Origin: Staphylococcus aureus
GTDB taxonomy: Bacteria; Bacillota; Bacilli; Staphylococcales; Staphylococcaceae
Length of the DNA: 64,000 nucleotides
Direction: 5' to 3'
Assembly (NCBI RefSeq): GCF_001027105.1
Contig: NZ_CP011526.1
Location: 2,232,001-2,296,000 of the forward strand
Shown here: positions 42,715-52,094 of the stretch, piece after piece
Layout: every line of letters starts with the position of its first letter
Position numbering within the stretch: the stretch's first letter is position 1
The notes under the pieces: generated by a model
Told to the model about the DNA's origin: nothing
Databases searched by the model: none
Seen by the model: only the letters and a program-made list of their open reading frames with translations
Translations under genes and position numbers: made by a program

Positions 42715-42776
42715 TAAAAATCATCTCCAAAACTTTTATTTTTTCATGATATACTAGATGCACTAGGAGGGGTAAA

Positions 42777-43271
42777 ATGACTGAGTTTACTCATATTAAT
42801 CAACAAGGCCACGCCAAAATGGTCGATGTATCAGACAAACAAATTACAAAAAGAACTGCTGTCGCTCATTCAAGCATTACTGTAAATGAAACTATTTTTA
42901 AGCAGATTTCTAATAACACCAATACCAAAGGCAATGTATTGAACACTGCTCAAATCGCTGGTATTATGGCTGCCAAAAATACATCAACACTTATTCCGAT
43001 GTGCCATCCATTACCATTGACTGGCATAGATGTTCACTTCAGCTGGGATGAAACAAATGCACCCCTTTATACTTTAAACATTCAAACAACTGTCTCTACA
43101 ACTGGCAAAACCGGTGTTGAAATGGAAGCTTTAACCGCTGCATCAGCAACGGCTTTAACCATTTACGACATGACGAAAGCAGTTGATAAAGGTATGATTA
43201 TTGGCGAAACCTACCTTGAAAGCAAGTCTGGCGGTAAATCTGGAGATTTTCAACGCCAATCAAATCAATAA
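42777..43271 (+). CDS. moaC: Cyclic pyranopterin monophosphate synthase MoaC
   Basis: This 164-residue enzyme makes cyclic pyranopterin monophosphate from the MoaA product. [30 protein letters not shown] and [20 protein letters not shown] are family signatures. AGGAGGGGTAAA precedes the ATG. It is the only plus-strand gene inside the mo block and ends one base before the moaB stop. Confidence 0.95.
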   Translation: MTEFTHINQQGHAKMVDVSDKQITKRTAVAHSSITVNETIFKQISNNTNTKGNVLNTAQIAGIMAAKNTSTLIPMCHPLPLTGIDVHFSWDETNAPLYTLNIQTTVSTTGKTGVEMEALTAASATALTIYDMTKAVDKGMIIGETYLESKSGGKSGDFQRQSNQ

Positions 43272-43272
43272 A

Positions 43273-43779
43273 TTATTTTGTAAGCTCATGAATCAGATGA
43301 TTTAATTCTGGTTTAATGAGCTTTTCTAATGCTAATTTAACTGCGCCTGTTGATCCTGGAATCGAAAATATCAATTTATTATTAACTGTACCTGCTACAG
43401 CACGAGACAATAATGCACGCGTGCCAACATCTTCAACATAACTCAAATATCTAAACAATTCCCCAAAGCCTTCTATCTCTTTAGTTAAAAGTGGTTTTAC
43501 TGCTTCAATCGTCACATCACGTTGTGCAATACCTGTTCCACCAGTCGTAATGATGACATCAATATCTTCTTCTAACCACTTCTTCACCTGCGTCGTGATG
43601 GCTACTTTTTCATCTTTCACAATTGTATAATGTGCGTCACTCACTTCAACGTCATCTGCTTGTAATAGTTGGCGCACGCATTGACCACCTTTATCTGTAT
43701 CAAAGTCTCTAGTATCTGATACCGTTAGTACGGCTGCTTTAACTGTACGATTCAATTTAACGTTTTGATGTTCGCCCAT
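43273..43779 (-). CDS. moaB: Molybdopterin adenylyltransferase-type protein MoaB
   Basis: This 168-residue MoaB/MogA-fold protein has the molybdopterin-binding [19 protein letters not shown] and the [16 protein letters not shown] segment. It likely adenylates molybdopterin before MoeA acts. It lies 30 nt after moeB. Confidence 0.92.
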   Translation of the reverse strand: MGEHQNVKLNRTVKAAVLTVSDTRDFDTDKGGQCVRQLLQADDVEVSDAHYTIVKDEKVAITTQVKKWLEEDIDVIITTGGTGIAQRDVTIEAVKPLLTKEIEGFGELFRYLSYVEDVGTRALLSRAVAGTVNNKLIFSIPGSTGAVKLALEKLIKPELNHLIHELTK

Positions 43780-43809
43780 AATATTACACTCCTTTTGTCT
43801 TATCTTTTT

Positions 43810-44814
43810 TTATCCAAACAATAAATTCATTAGATGTGTGGCATCTGATGTGCGTGTCATGCCATGTATTAAAAACCTTCCACCTTTAAAAGCAACAATG
43901 CGGTGTCCTTTAAATTCAAACATAACCATATACGAATTACTGCGATAATTTAACTGATGTTGTTTTAAAAATTGAACAAGAATGTCGTGTGTAATTGATG
44001 CATTTTCATACTGTACAGTGTCTCTACCACACAATGTTGCATAACGTTGTTCATTCTTGTTTAAATACGGATAACTTGGTACATCTCCACAAGTTGTACA
44101 GTCTGAACGTTGCATTTTACTGAAACCAAATGAATAATGACTACCTTCCCAAATATCGCCATAAGTTATTTTTGTGTCAATTGGTTGTTCCGTTAATACT
44201 TTCATCGCATCTCTTAATTGTAAACTTGTTGCCATCGTCACGGCAGGTTGAATGACCCCTACTGTATCACATGTTAAATTTAATGCTGGCAATTGTGGTA
44301 CCAAACAGTTAAAGCAAGGTGTTTTACCAGGTATAAATGCAGCTTCTGTATATGTACTCTGTACAACACCACCATAAATCCAAGGTATACGATATTTATA
44401 TGCAAAATCATTAATCAGTTGTCGTGTTTCAAAGTTATCGGTTGCATCAATAATAACGTCAACGTCCTGTCCATGTGTTTCCAAAAAATAATAATCCACA
44501 TGGGCAATATAATCATCAATATCAACATCACTACGTAACGCTAGCAAATGCTTTTTAGCTGCAACCACCTTAGGCATCATTTTCAAAGCATCTTCTTCAG
44601 TAAACAATGTTTGTCTTTGTAAATTACTAAATTCAATATAATCTCTATCAACAATGATTAGTTTGGCAATGCCTGCTCTAACAAGTCCTTCGGCCACATG
44701 TGTACCTAATGCGCCCATACCAATAATCAACGCACATTTTTGATTTATTTTGCTTTGACCTATTTCACCTATTTGTTTAAATAAAATTTGCCTTGAATAA
44801 CGTTCTTGACTCAC
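43810..44814 (-). CDS. moeB: MoeB/ThiF-type adenylyltransferase
   Basis: This 334-residue E1-like enzyme activates the MoaD C-terminus. It has the ATP-binding GMGALGTHVAEGLVRAGI, IDATDNFETRQLIND, and two zinc-binding Cys pairs (CFNC and CTTC). A short C-terminal tail of about 65 residues follows the zinc site; it is too short for a full rhodanese domain. Family members can also serve ThiS; the neighbours favour MoaD. Confidence 0.9.
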   Translation of the reverse strand: MSQERYSRQILFKQIGEIGQSKINQKCALIIGMGALGTHVAEGLVRAGIAKLIIVDRDYIEFSNLQRQTLFTEEDALKMMPKVVAAKKHLLALRSDVDIDDYIAHVDYYFLETHGQDVDVIIDATDNFETRQLINDFAYKYRIPWIYGGVVQSTYTEAAFIPGKTPCFNCLVPQLPALNLTCDTVGVIQPAVTMATSLQLRDAMKVLTEQPIDTKITYGDIWEGSHYSFGFSKMQRSDCTTCGDVPSYPYLNKNEQRYATLCGRDTVQYENASITHDILVQFLKQHQLNYRSNSYMVMFEFKGHRIVAFKGGRFLIHGMTRTSDATHLMNLLFG

Positions 44815-44892
44815 ATTAAGTTATCCTTTCTTTTTATCATTACTTTCATTATATGACGCGCGTCAATGTCTCTCAAAAAAACTGCCCCTAAA

Positions 44893-44967
44893 AAAGAGTT
44901 TAAAACATCATTAAAATGCTGATAGAAGCATTCACTTCTACAATTTTAAATACGTTCTAAACTCTTT
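44893..44967 (-). terminator. Terminator downstream of modABC
   Basis: A 10-bp stem (44893-44902 with 44958-44967, one bulge) has an extra small hairpin in its loop. It is followed on the minus strand by a run of six T. It separates modC from moeB. Confidence 0.7.
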
Positions 44968-44983
44968 AATGGCAAATAAATGA

Positions 44984-45589
44984 TTACCCAATTGTAATAA
45001 TTTCATGAGCCATTTGTTCTGCTTCATAGTTTGAATGTGTCACAAATATGATTGGTATTTGCCATTCGTTGAAAATACGTTTAACTAATGTAATACTCTC
45101 ATCTTTTGTAGTATCATCCAAACTAGAAAAAGGTTCATCTAATAAAATTAAATCTGGTTTCGTGCTAAGTGCACGTGCAAGTGCTACACGTTGTGCCTCT
45201 CCACCTGACAATGTCATAGGATATTGTTTCATCAAATGATCAATGTTTAAAGTTTGAATTAATTGATCGATGTGTTCAGATGGTTCAGCCATAAAAGTAA
45301 TATTTTTATAGACCGTCATATTAGGAAACAATTGGTAGTCTTGAAACAGATATCCAATACGTCGTTGTTGAATTTTAACATTCACGTTTTTTGCCGTATC
45401 AGTAAGTAATTGCCCATTCACTTCGATAATAGCTTCATCTGCTTTACGTAATCCGGCAATCATATTTAAAACAGTAGTTTTACCAATGCCAGATGGACCA
45501 CGAACTGCATAAATTTTTGGTTCAGTATCATCTATATTGATGCGAATTAAAGTGTTCTTTAATTGATATTTCACATTGATTTTAAGCAT
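44984..45589 (-). CDS. modC: Molybdate ABC transporter ATPase ModC
   Basis: This 201-residue ATPase has Walker A GPSGIGKTT, signature LSGGEAQRVALARAL, Walker B LILLDEPFSSLD and the switch H. It is short: the C-terminal molybdate-sensing (MOP/TOBE) domain of many ModC proteins is absent. It is directly adjacent to modB. Confidence 0.93.
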   Translation of the reverse strand: MLKINVKYQLKNTLIRINIDDTEPKIYAVRGPSGIGKTTVLNMIAGLRKADEAIIEVNGQLLTDTAKNVNVKIQQRRIGYLFQDYQLFPNMTVYKNITFMAEPSEHIDQLIQTLNIDHLMKQYPMTLSGGEAQRVALARALSTKPDLILLDEPFSSLDDTTKDESITLVKRIFNEWQIPIIFVTHSNYEAEQMAHEIITIG

Positions 45590-46261
45590 CTAGTCGACCT
45601 CCTTATATTTATCTTTATTCAATAAATTAATTGTAGATATAACCACAATAGAGAATGCGACTAGCACTAATACCCATAACCACGCTTCATTTTCTCTACC
45701 TTGTTCCACTAAGAAGTATATTTCTAAAGGTAGTGTATTCGTTTTATTTGGAATATATCCTGCAACCATTAATGTAGCACCAAACTCACCTAATGCACGA
45801 GCAAAACTCATCATTATACCTGCTAAAATAGAGCGTTTAGCTAATGGTAAAATTAATTTGAGGAAAATTTTCGTTTCACTTGCTCCCATCGTTCTAGCTG
45901 TATTAATCATTTTCGTGTCTATACCTCTGAAGCCTTGCACAGTATGTTGATACATTAGTGGAAAACTAACAATGACAGATGCTATCACAGCACCTGTCAA
46001 AGTGAACACTACAGGTAAATGTAGTACATTCGCAAAGAATTGACCGATTGGTCCTCTTGGCGAGAAGATGATTAATAGAATAAAACCTAATACCGTTGGC
46101 GGCAAAACAATAGGTAATATCAATAAACTTTCCAATACTTTAACCCACGAACCCTTACGACGATACAACCATTTAGATATAAAAATACCTAAAACCGTTA
46201 CAATAATCGTACTGATTACAGCAACTCGTATTGATATCCAAAAAGGTGTTAAGTCAGGCAT
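45590..46261 (-). CDS. modB: Molybdate ABC transporter permease ModB
   Basis: This 223-residue permease has about five or six membrane segments and the EAA-like loop NTARTMGASETKIFLKLILPLAKRSI. LPLEIYFLVEQGR towards the end is typical of ModB. It lies between modA and modC. Confidence 0.93.
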   Translation of the reverse strand: MPDLTPFWISIRVAVISTIIVTVLGIFISKWLYRRKGSWVKVLESLLILPIVLPPTVLGFILLIIFSPRGPIGQFFANVLHLPVVFTLTGAVIASVIVSFPLMYQHTVQGFRGIDTKMINTARTMGASETKIFLKLILPLAKRSILAGIMMSFARALGEFGATLMVAGYIPNKTNTLPLEIYFLVEQGRENEAWLWVLVLVAFSIVVISTINLLNKDKYKEVD

Positions 46262-46274
46262 GGATTACAACTCC

Positions 46275-47057
46275 TTATGCTGCAAAGTGGTATTCTTTTA
46301 GTATTTCTTTAGCTTTATCTGATTTTAAGAATTCCATCCACTCTTTTGCTAATTTACTATCTGATGTAGCACCAGCTTCGTATGTGATTGGCTTCTTAAG
46401 TTCTACTTCTTTAATTACTTTTACAGTATCAATTTTTTTATTTTGTTTATATAAGTCAGTTTTATACACAAAACCTTGTTTCGCATTACCCTTTTCAACA
46501 TAATTTAATACTTGTTTTACATCTTTAGCATAAACGATTTTACTTTCGACTTCTTTAAATAAGTTATTGTTATCTAAATACTGTTTCGCATATTTTCCTG
46601 CTGGTACAGTTTTCACTTCACCTAATGCTAATTTATCATTGTCTTTTAAGTCTTTTACTGAAGTGTAATTTGAATCTTTATCACCAATTAATACTAGACT
46701 ATTTTTCGCATATTTATATGTATCATGCGCTTTATTCTTGTCTTTTAATGCATCTACATCTTTAGTATTTGCAGACATAAATACGTCAACAGGTGCGCCT
46801 GATTCAATTTGTTTTCTTAATGCCCCTGATCCACCATAGTTAAATTTAATATCAGCATTTTTATGCTCTTTTTTAAATTCTGAAGCTAATTTCTTGGTTA
46901 CATCTGTTAAACTTGCTGCCGCTGCAACTTGAATCTCTTGTTTCTTACCATTGTCTGCGTCATCTTTTTTACTTTCATTATTATCGTTAGAATTAGAGCA
47001 ACCAGCTAATACTAAAAGCATTGCAATCACAACAGCAAATAAACGTTTCAATTTCAT
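46275..47057 (-). CDS. modA: Molybdate-binding lipoprotein ModA
   Basis: This 260-residue protein binds molybdate outside the membrane and passes it to ModB. It has a lipoprotein signal with LVLAGC and the modified cysteine C20, then AAAASLTDVTKKLASEFKKEH and the YGGSGALRKQIESGAPVDVFMSA binding region. The start at 47057 follows GGGGGTTCACTCA; the 5-codon extension is less likely. First gene of modABC. Confidence 0.94.
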   Translation of the reverse strand: MKLKRLFAVVIAMLLVLAGCSNSNDNNESKKDDADNGKKQEIQVAAAASLTDVTKKLASEFKKEHKNADIKFNYGGSGALRKQIESGAPVDVFMSANTKDVDALKDKNKAHDTYKYAKNSLVLIGDKDSNYTSVKDLKDNDKLALGEVKTVPAGKYAKQYLDNNNLFKEVESKIVYAKDVKQVLNYVEKGNAKQGFVYKTDLYKQNKKIDTVKVIKEVELKKPITYEAGATSDSKLAKEWMEFLKSDKAKEILKEYHFAA

Positions 47058-47297
47058 TGAGTGAACCCCCATTTTTAATAATATTTACATTTTCATTATA
47101 CACTTACTATTATATTTGAAAAGAACCGTTGCCTGTTTATATATTGATTCAAACAATTGTCAAATTTGCATAAGATTGATATTTATTAATTGATGCCCTA
47201 GTATGTATATTCTCGAATTCAATTTAAATCAAACAGATTGCTCGCTATTAATTTTTATCAATCAAATTTCAAACTTAAGCAAATATGTTAAAATTTT

Positions 47298-47310
47298 AAG
47301 CAAATTGCTT
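47298..47310 (+). promoter_or_regulatory. 13-bp palindrome upstream of fdhD
   Basis: AAGCAAATTGCTT is a perfect palindrome about a central base. It lies just before TAAAAT (47311-47316), a candidate -10, so it fills the promoter spacer. TTTAAGC repeats nearby. It may be an operator; no regulator can be named. Confidence 0.4.
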
Positions 47311-47346
47311 TAAAATAAAGTTTAAGCTAATTAAAGGGGTTAGATA

Positions 47347-48144
47347 ATGAACAAAGATGTATCTTTAGGTCAACCAATTGTTAGATATGAAGATGGAAAA
47401 TTATTCAATACAACAGATCAATATGTGACAGAATTTCCACTTACAATTATGGTGAATGGTGAAGAATTTGCGACTGTTATATGCAGTCCAACAAACCTTG
47501 AGGAGTTAGTCATTGGATTTCTGGCTTCGGAAGGTGCCATTTTAAAGCGAGATGAATTAAAATCTGTACTGATTGATGATAGTAAAGGTTTTGCCCATGT
47601 TGAACTTAATAAAGATTTAGGCGATCGCTTTCAATATTCCACAAAACGAATGATTGCATCTTGTTGCGGAAAGAGTCGTGAGTTTTATTTTCAAAATGAT
47701 GCTGCTATCGCTAAAACATCTATGTCTAAAATCACTTTAACTCCAATGCAAATTATTAACATGATGACTCGATTACAAAGTGCAAGTCATATTTACCAAG
47801 AAACAGGTGGCTTACATAATGCTGCTATAAGCGATGGTTTGACATTTTTTGTACATCGACAAGACATTGGTAGACATAACGCTCTAGATAAATTATATGG
47901 ATTTTGTATTCAGCGACATATTACTGTCCGAGATAAAGTATTAATTTTTAGTGGACGTATTTCATCAGAAATTTTAATTAAAGCCGCAAAAATTGGTGTT
48001 GGCGTCATTTTATCTAAATCAGCTCCGACAACGCTTGCTGTAACCTTAGCTAATGACCTAAATATTACGGCAGTTGGATTTATTCGAAATGGTGGCTTTA
48101 ATATATACAGTCATCCAGAACGTATCATTGATTCTGAACAATAA
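47347..48144 (+). CDS. fdhD: Formate dehydrogenase accessory sulfurtransferase FdhD
   Basis: This 265-residue protein transfers sulfur to the molybdenum cofactor of formate dehydrogenase. The CCGKS motif (C106, C107) carries the sulfur-accepting cysteine region, and RHNALDKLYG and FSGRISSEILIKAAKIGV are conserved. AAAGGGG precedes the ATG. It is divergent from modABC, which fits a shared molybdoenzyme role. Confidence 0.93.
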   Translation: MNKDVSLGQPIVRYEDGKLFNTTDQYVTEFPLTIMVNGEEFATVICSPTNLEELVIGFLASEGAILKRDELKSVLIDDSKGFAHVELNKDLGDRFQYSTKRMIASCCGKSREFYFQNDAAIAKTSMSKITLTPMQIINMMTRLQSASHIYQETGGLHNAAISDGLTFFVHRQDIGRHNALDKLYGFCIQRHITVRDKVLIFSGRISSEILIKAAKIGVGVILSKSAPTTLAVTLANDLNITAVGFIRNGGFNIYSHPERIIDSEQ

Positions 48145-48240
48145 CATATTCATTATAGTGTGTCATAATGAACGATATTCTACATGAATCAACAATTTAA
48201 ACGCACTATTTTTATAAGTATAAGTAGCTCAAAACAATTT

Positions 48241-48287
48241 AAAAAGCAGTAAGTTGATTTCTACTCGAAACCAGCTTACTGCTTTTT
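48241..48287. terminator. Bidirectional terminator between fdhD and the acetyltransferase gene
   Basis: A perfect 13-bp stem (48241-48253 with 48275-48287) has flanking A and T runs. Confidence 0.85.
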
Positions 48288-48315
48288 TATTCTAATACAA
48301 ACCTATCATCAATCG

Positions 48316-49086
48316 TTAATTTCCAATATCTTCTTTTAATATTTGATAACAAAACGATTGATAGACATAACCTTGCTTTGCATACATATCTTTTGCTGTA
48401 TCTTCACCATCTGCAACTAATATGATTGGTTTGTGATTTTTTGATATGGCGTATTCACCTATCAACGATTGAATTGTAGATCCAATTCCTTGGTGCCGAA
48501 ATTGTTCTAATACACCAAATCCATCTAATTCAATGTAATTTTCACTTTCAATGACATCTACAACGCCAATAGGTTCATTATTTAAATAAGCTACTAAGCG
48601 TTTAATCACATCTTTTTGATAATGTTCCCTTACCATTTCTTCATGTGCATCTGCATAGTCTTTTCCAAATGGCAAACTAAACTGATATGCAACTTTTAAA
48701 TAGGCATCTATATGCGACTCGTCAACGATGGCAATTTCAACGTCAGAGTTACGCGGCAAATTGGCAAGCGCATCACTTTCTATGGCATACAATTCCATAA
48801 TACCTAGTTCAAAATTCATATCTTTAAACATAGCCATCCAATGATTATCAAGTTGTTCATTTTCCGGGAAACTAAACGCATAATGATTTGAACCTTGATT
48901 TGTATGTAATTGATGTTGACGTTCTAAGTCTTTCAGCCATCGCTCTTGGGTAGGCGTCTTTTTATATATCCATGTGTTACTTGTGTATCGTTGTGGAAAA
49001 GAAGGCGTTAAATAAATCAACTGCTCGTCGTCATTTTCAAATATAGTGCCGTTACAATATATATCTGACATACTTATACTAGCCAT
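48316..49086 (-). CDS. GNAT-family N-acetyltransferase
   Basis: This 256-residue protein has a C-terminal GNAT domain (about 110-256). The acetyl-CoA pyrophosphate loop is QFRHQGIGSTIQSL, and EDTAKDMYAKQGYVYQSFCY ends the domain. The start at 49086 has AAAGGAG 9 nt upstream; a GTG two codons earlier is too close. Substrate unknown. Confidence 0.82.
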   Translation of the reverse strand: MASISMSDIYCNGTIFENDDEQLIYLTPSFPQRYTSNTWIYKKTPTQERWLKDLERQHQLHTNQGSNHYAFSFPENEQLDNHWMAMFKDMNFELGIMELYAIESDALANLPRNSDVEIAIVDESHIDAYLKVAYQFSLPFGKDYADAHEEMVREHYQKDVIKRLVAYLNNEPIGVVDVIESENYIELDGFGVLEQFRHQGIGSTIQSLIGEYAISKNHKPIILVADGEDTAKDMYAKQGYVYQSFCYQILKEDIGN

Positions 49087-49157
49087 TGACACCTACTCCT
49101 TTCACTTTTATAAATTTCAAAGCAACTTATTCAATTACTTTACTATCTTAAATATGA

Positions 49158-49712
49158 TTATTTTATTCCCATAATTTGACGAAACTGCGAGTGATTAAGT
49201 AAAGCTGTACCAATCAAACTTGCTACAATTGCTTTTAATATATCACCAGGCAAATAAGCTAATGAAATTGAAATAGCTTTCGTAAATGGTATGTTAATAA
49301 TCATGCCCATAATCAATGTACCAATAACATCTAATGCTATAACACCAAAAACTAAAATACCAACGAATAAAATCCAGAAATTAATTTCATTGATGAATCT
49401 ATCTCGAATCGCCCCAATCATGAATGCTACAACTGGATATAATAGTAAAAACCCTGCTGAAGGACCTGCGAATACACCGATGCCACCGCGACCACCTGAT
49501 AACAATGGCAAGCCAGCAACTACTAATAATAAAAAGACGATAACACTTAATGTGCCATATTTACGTCCTAAAATCGCACCTGCTAAGAAAATACCAATGT
49601 TTTGAAGTACAATTGGTACTGAAGAAAATGGTAGTGGAATTACCGGTACCAATCCTAAAATAGCGATAATCGCTGTCATTAAAGCTGTATATACTAACTG
49701 TTTTGTTGTCAT
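49158..49712 (-). CDS. bioY: Biotin transporter S component BioY
   Basis: This 184-residue protein has six hydrophobic segments and the BioY motif LGAILGRKYG-like GAILGRKYGTLSV, with GRGGIGVFAGPSAGFLL. It binds biotin and, without a dedicated BioMN nearby, probably uses the shared EcfA1A2T module encoded at 3860-6322. A BirA operator sits over its promoter. Confidence 0.93.
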   Translation of the reverse strand: MTTKQLVYTALMTAIIAILGLVPVIPLPFSSVPIVLQNIGIFLAGAILGRKYGTLSVIVFLLLVVAGLPLLSGGRGGIGVFAGPSAGFLLLYPVVAFMIGAIRDRFINEINFWILFVGILVFGVIALDVIGTLIMGMIINIPFTKAISISLAYLPGDILKAIVASLIGTALLNHSQFRQIMGIK

Positions 49713-49743
49713 TTTTTACTTCCTTTCGTATTTCATGACCATT

Positions 49744-49786
49744 ATTATAGCACCATTGTAAACTTTAAGAAATGAAAAGTTTACAA
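49744..49786 (-). promoter_or_regulatory. BirA operator overlapping the bioY promoter
   Basis: TTGTAAAC (49756-49763) and GTTTACAA (49779-49786) form a perfect inverted repeat with a 15-nt gap, the pattern of the biotin repressor BirA in staphylococci. The arms extend to 11 bp. On the minus strand a consensus -10 TATAAT (49744-49749) lies 17 nt from TTTCTT (49767-49772), so the -35 is inside the operator. Confidence 0.85.
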
Positions 49787-49832
49787 TAAGTTGTTCTATA
49801 TAAATTAAAACCTTAATTATTCTACACAGCTG

Positions 49833-50774
49833 TTAATTTACTTTTTTAGCAAGTGCAGTTATATAATCAAAAAATGCGTTGTTATCTACATGATTTATGA
49901 CATTAATTTTGCGCCCATCTTTACACTCAAATGTCTTACCTTGACTTGGTCCATAACTTATTACATCGACTTTTTTCTCAATTGAATGAACCAAGTCCTT
50001 GTTACCAATATAAGCAGTCGTTAAAACATCCCATAAAAAGTAAGTAGAATTTGTTATAAAGTGTGTTAATGGTGGTACCGCTGCATAACTTACTCCTAAA
50101 AAATCAATGCCCGTATATTGGCGTTCATTCGCCCATCTTTGTCTAACATCTAACGTTAGCGGTACTTGATTCGTACTTTCTAAAGCAACCATATCAATCT
50201 CTATATCGCTATCAAAAACAATTTTAACCGCTTCTGGATCCCAATATGCATTCCATTCTGCAGAACCATCATGCTCAGGTTCTTCAACATTTCCTTTTGG
50301 TAAAAAGGTGCCACCCATCCAAACTAATTTTTCTATATACTGAACGATAGATGAATCTTTTTGTAGTGCTTTTGCTAAATCTGTAAGCGGGCCTGTAAAT
50401 AATAATGTTACTTTTTCTGATTGTCTCTTTAAAGTTTGAATAATGTCTTCAAAGGCTTCTTTGTCGCTCACATTTGAAGCAACATGTTTGACTGGCTCAT
50501 TTAAAATTGGCAATGCGTCCATAAAAAAGGCATGCATACGCCATTCTTTAGGAAATGGATTTTTTCCTCGTTCATATGATGGCGCAACTTGAATATCTTC
50601 ATTTGAAAAACGATTAATAATTTTTACTGATGCGCTCAAAGATGGCTCTAAATAACAATCAGCACCAATTGTACTGACCCCTATCAATTGAACGTTTTCC
50701 ATTTGTAATAATAAAAATAGAGATACTAAATCATCTACACCACCATCGTGGTTAAAATAAACTTTCTTAGTCAC
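49833..50774 (-). CDS. Nucleoside hydrolase (IunH family)
   Basis: This 313-residue protein belongs to the calcium-dependent nucleoside hydrolases that split ribonucleosides into base and ribose. The N-terminal metal site is HDGGVDD (D10, D14, D15), a variant of the usual DTDPGxDD. TLLFTGPLTDLAKAL and the EWNAYWDPEAVKIVF segment complete the calcium site region. It stands alone; the preferred base is unknown. Confidence 0.88.
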   Translation of the reverse strand: MTKKVYFNHDGGVDDLVSLFLLLQMENVQLIGVSTIGADCYLEPSLSASVKIINRFSNEDIQVAPSYERGKNPFPKEWRMHAFFMDALPILNEPVKHVASNVSDKEAFEDIIQTLKRQSEKVTLLFTGPLTDLAKALQKDSSIVQYIEKLVWMGGTFLPKGNVEEPEHDGSAEWNAYWDPEAVKIVFDSDIEIDMVALESTNQVPLTLDVRQRWANERQYTGIDFLGVSYAAVPPLTHFITNSTYFLWDVLTTAYIGNKDLVHSIEKKVDVISYGPSQGKTFECKDGRKINVINHVDNNAFFDYITALAKKVN

Positions 50775-51172
50775 TCGAAATCCCCCTTACATTTCATTTT
50801 CCATTAACAATATTATGTTTTTATAAAACGTTGTTATATATCTTTCTACAAAATCATAACATTCTGTTGTAATCCTTTTAAACCTCTTCTTTAATTGAAA
50901 GCCATTCCCTGATATCCCTTCCATAAAGTATGCACTAAAATAATTATGATATAACTTATTAATAAAGAGATACATTGAGCTATTTTCTCAGGTATACTAC
51001 TTTAGCTATAATAATACTAATCTATCATTAATTAAATTGAACGATAACAACGGCACTTATTATTTAAAAAAATACAAATATCTAACTTTCTAGCTATAAA
51101 AATAAGAGCCTAATACAATATCAAAAGATTGATATGTTTCAGACTCTCATTTCACTAACTTATATAGCTGAA
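50775..51172. other. 398-nt gap between the nucleoside hydrolase gene and fhuD2
   Basis: It should contain the nucleoside hydrolase promoter, though none is clear by eye. A 62-codon open frame at 50787-50975 lacks a ribosome site and I do not accept it. The fhuD2 terminator is at 51105-51147. Confidence 0.55.
51105..51147 (-). terminator. Terminator of fhuD2
   Basis: An imperfect hairpin pairs AGAG with CTCT and ATATCAA with TTGATAT, and is followed on the minus strand by TTATTTT. It is about 25 nt past the fhuD2 stop. Confidence 0.65.
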
Positions 51173-52081
51173 TTATTTTGCAGCTTTAATTAATTTTTCT
51201 TTTAAATCTTTACGCATGAAATCTAATGTATAAGGATCGTTGTACCAGTATGTACCAGCATCAACTTTAACAATATGTCCTTCTTTAGTAGCTTTCAAAT
51301 TCTTCCACATGTTTGTTGATTCGTATCCTGGTGTAGGTTTACCTTCACTTGTACTCACAATGTAATCACCAGCATATTTTTCAATTTCTTCTTGTTTCAC
51401 TTCAGCCCAACCTGCTTTTGCAGTTAACTTTTGTTGTTCTGGTTGCATTTTCAAACCAAATGCTTGATATAATACTTCTCCACCACGACCCCAGTTATCG
51501 CCGTAAGTGTATAATTTTTTATCAAATTCATCAAACAATGACACTGTTGCATCTTGTCCAATTGCTTTTTTAATTTCTTTACCGTCTTTAGCAGTTGTTT
51601 CTTCCCAATCTTTCTTCCAAGCTTTTACTTTATCTTCTTTACCAACAATTTTCCCTAACATTTCTTGTTGTTCTAAATATTTATGCTTATTATAGTCAAC
51701 AACTACTGTTGGTGCTACTTTTTGATATTTTTTAATATCTTTGTCAGTAGAGTATACAATAATTAAATCTGGCTTTTCTTTAGCAACTTTTTCTACATCG
51801 CCATCACCAATTTTTGTAACACCTTTAAATTTATCTTTTAATACTTTGCTTTGATCGACTTGTTGATTTACAGCTACAATGTTTGCACCTAATTTTTTAA
51901 GTCCACCAGCATATGTTGGCGCAACTACTGCAATGCGTTTAGGGTCTTTCGGAATATCTACCGTTTTGCCATCGTCCATTTTATAAGATTTAGTTTCAGC
52001 TTTGTTATTTTTTTCACCTTGGTTCCCACACGCAGCTAACACTAATAACATAATTATTAATGGTAATAATAGTTTTTTCAT
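51173..52081 (-). CDS. fhuD2: Ferric hydroxamate receptor lipoprotein FhuD2
   Basis: This 302-residue protein binds ferric hydroxamate siderophores such as ferrichrome and desferrioxamine, for import through FhuBG with the FhuC ATPase. It has a lipoprotein signal (LLVLAAC, modified C18), then the class III binding-protein fold with PKRIAVVAPTYAGGLKKLGA and KPDLIIVYSTD. It is a monocistronic gene under a Fur box, unlinked to fhuCBG. Confidence 0.95.
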   Translation of the reverse strand: MKKLLLPLIIMLLVLAACGNQGEKNNKAETKSYKMDDGKTVDIPKDPKRIAVVAPTYAGGLKKLGANIVAVNQQVDQSKVLKDKFKGVTKIGDGDVEKVAKEKPDLIIVYSTDKDIKKYQKVAPTVVVDYNKHKYLEQQEMLGKIVGKEDKVKAWKKDWEETTAKDGKEIKKAIGQDATVSLFDEFDKKLYTYGDNWGRGGEVLYQAFGLKMQPEQQKLTAKAGWAEVKQEEIEKYAGDYIVSTSEGKPTPGYESTNMWKNLKATKEGHIVKVDAGTYWYNDPYTLDFMRKDLKEKLIKAAK

Positions 52082-52094
52082 AATTTCCTCCTAT

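Noticed and set aside
50787..50975. 62-codon minus-strand open frame
   Set aside because: No ribosome site, AT-rich composition with aromatic-rich product, and no recognisable family. Likely chance or leader DNA.
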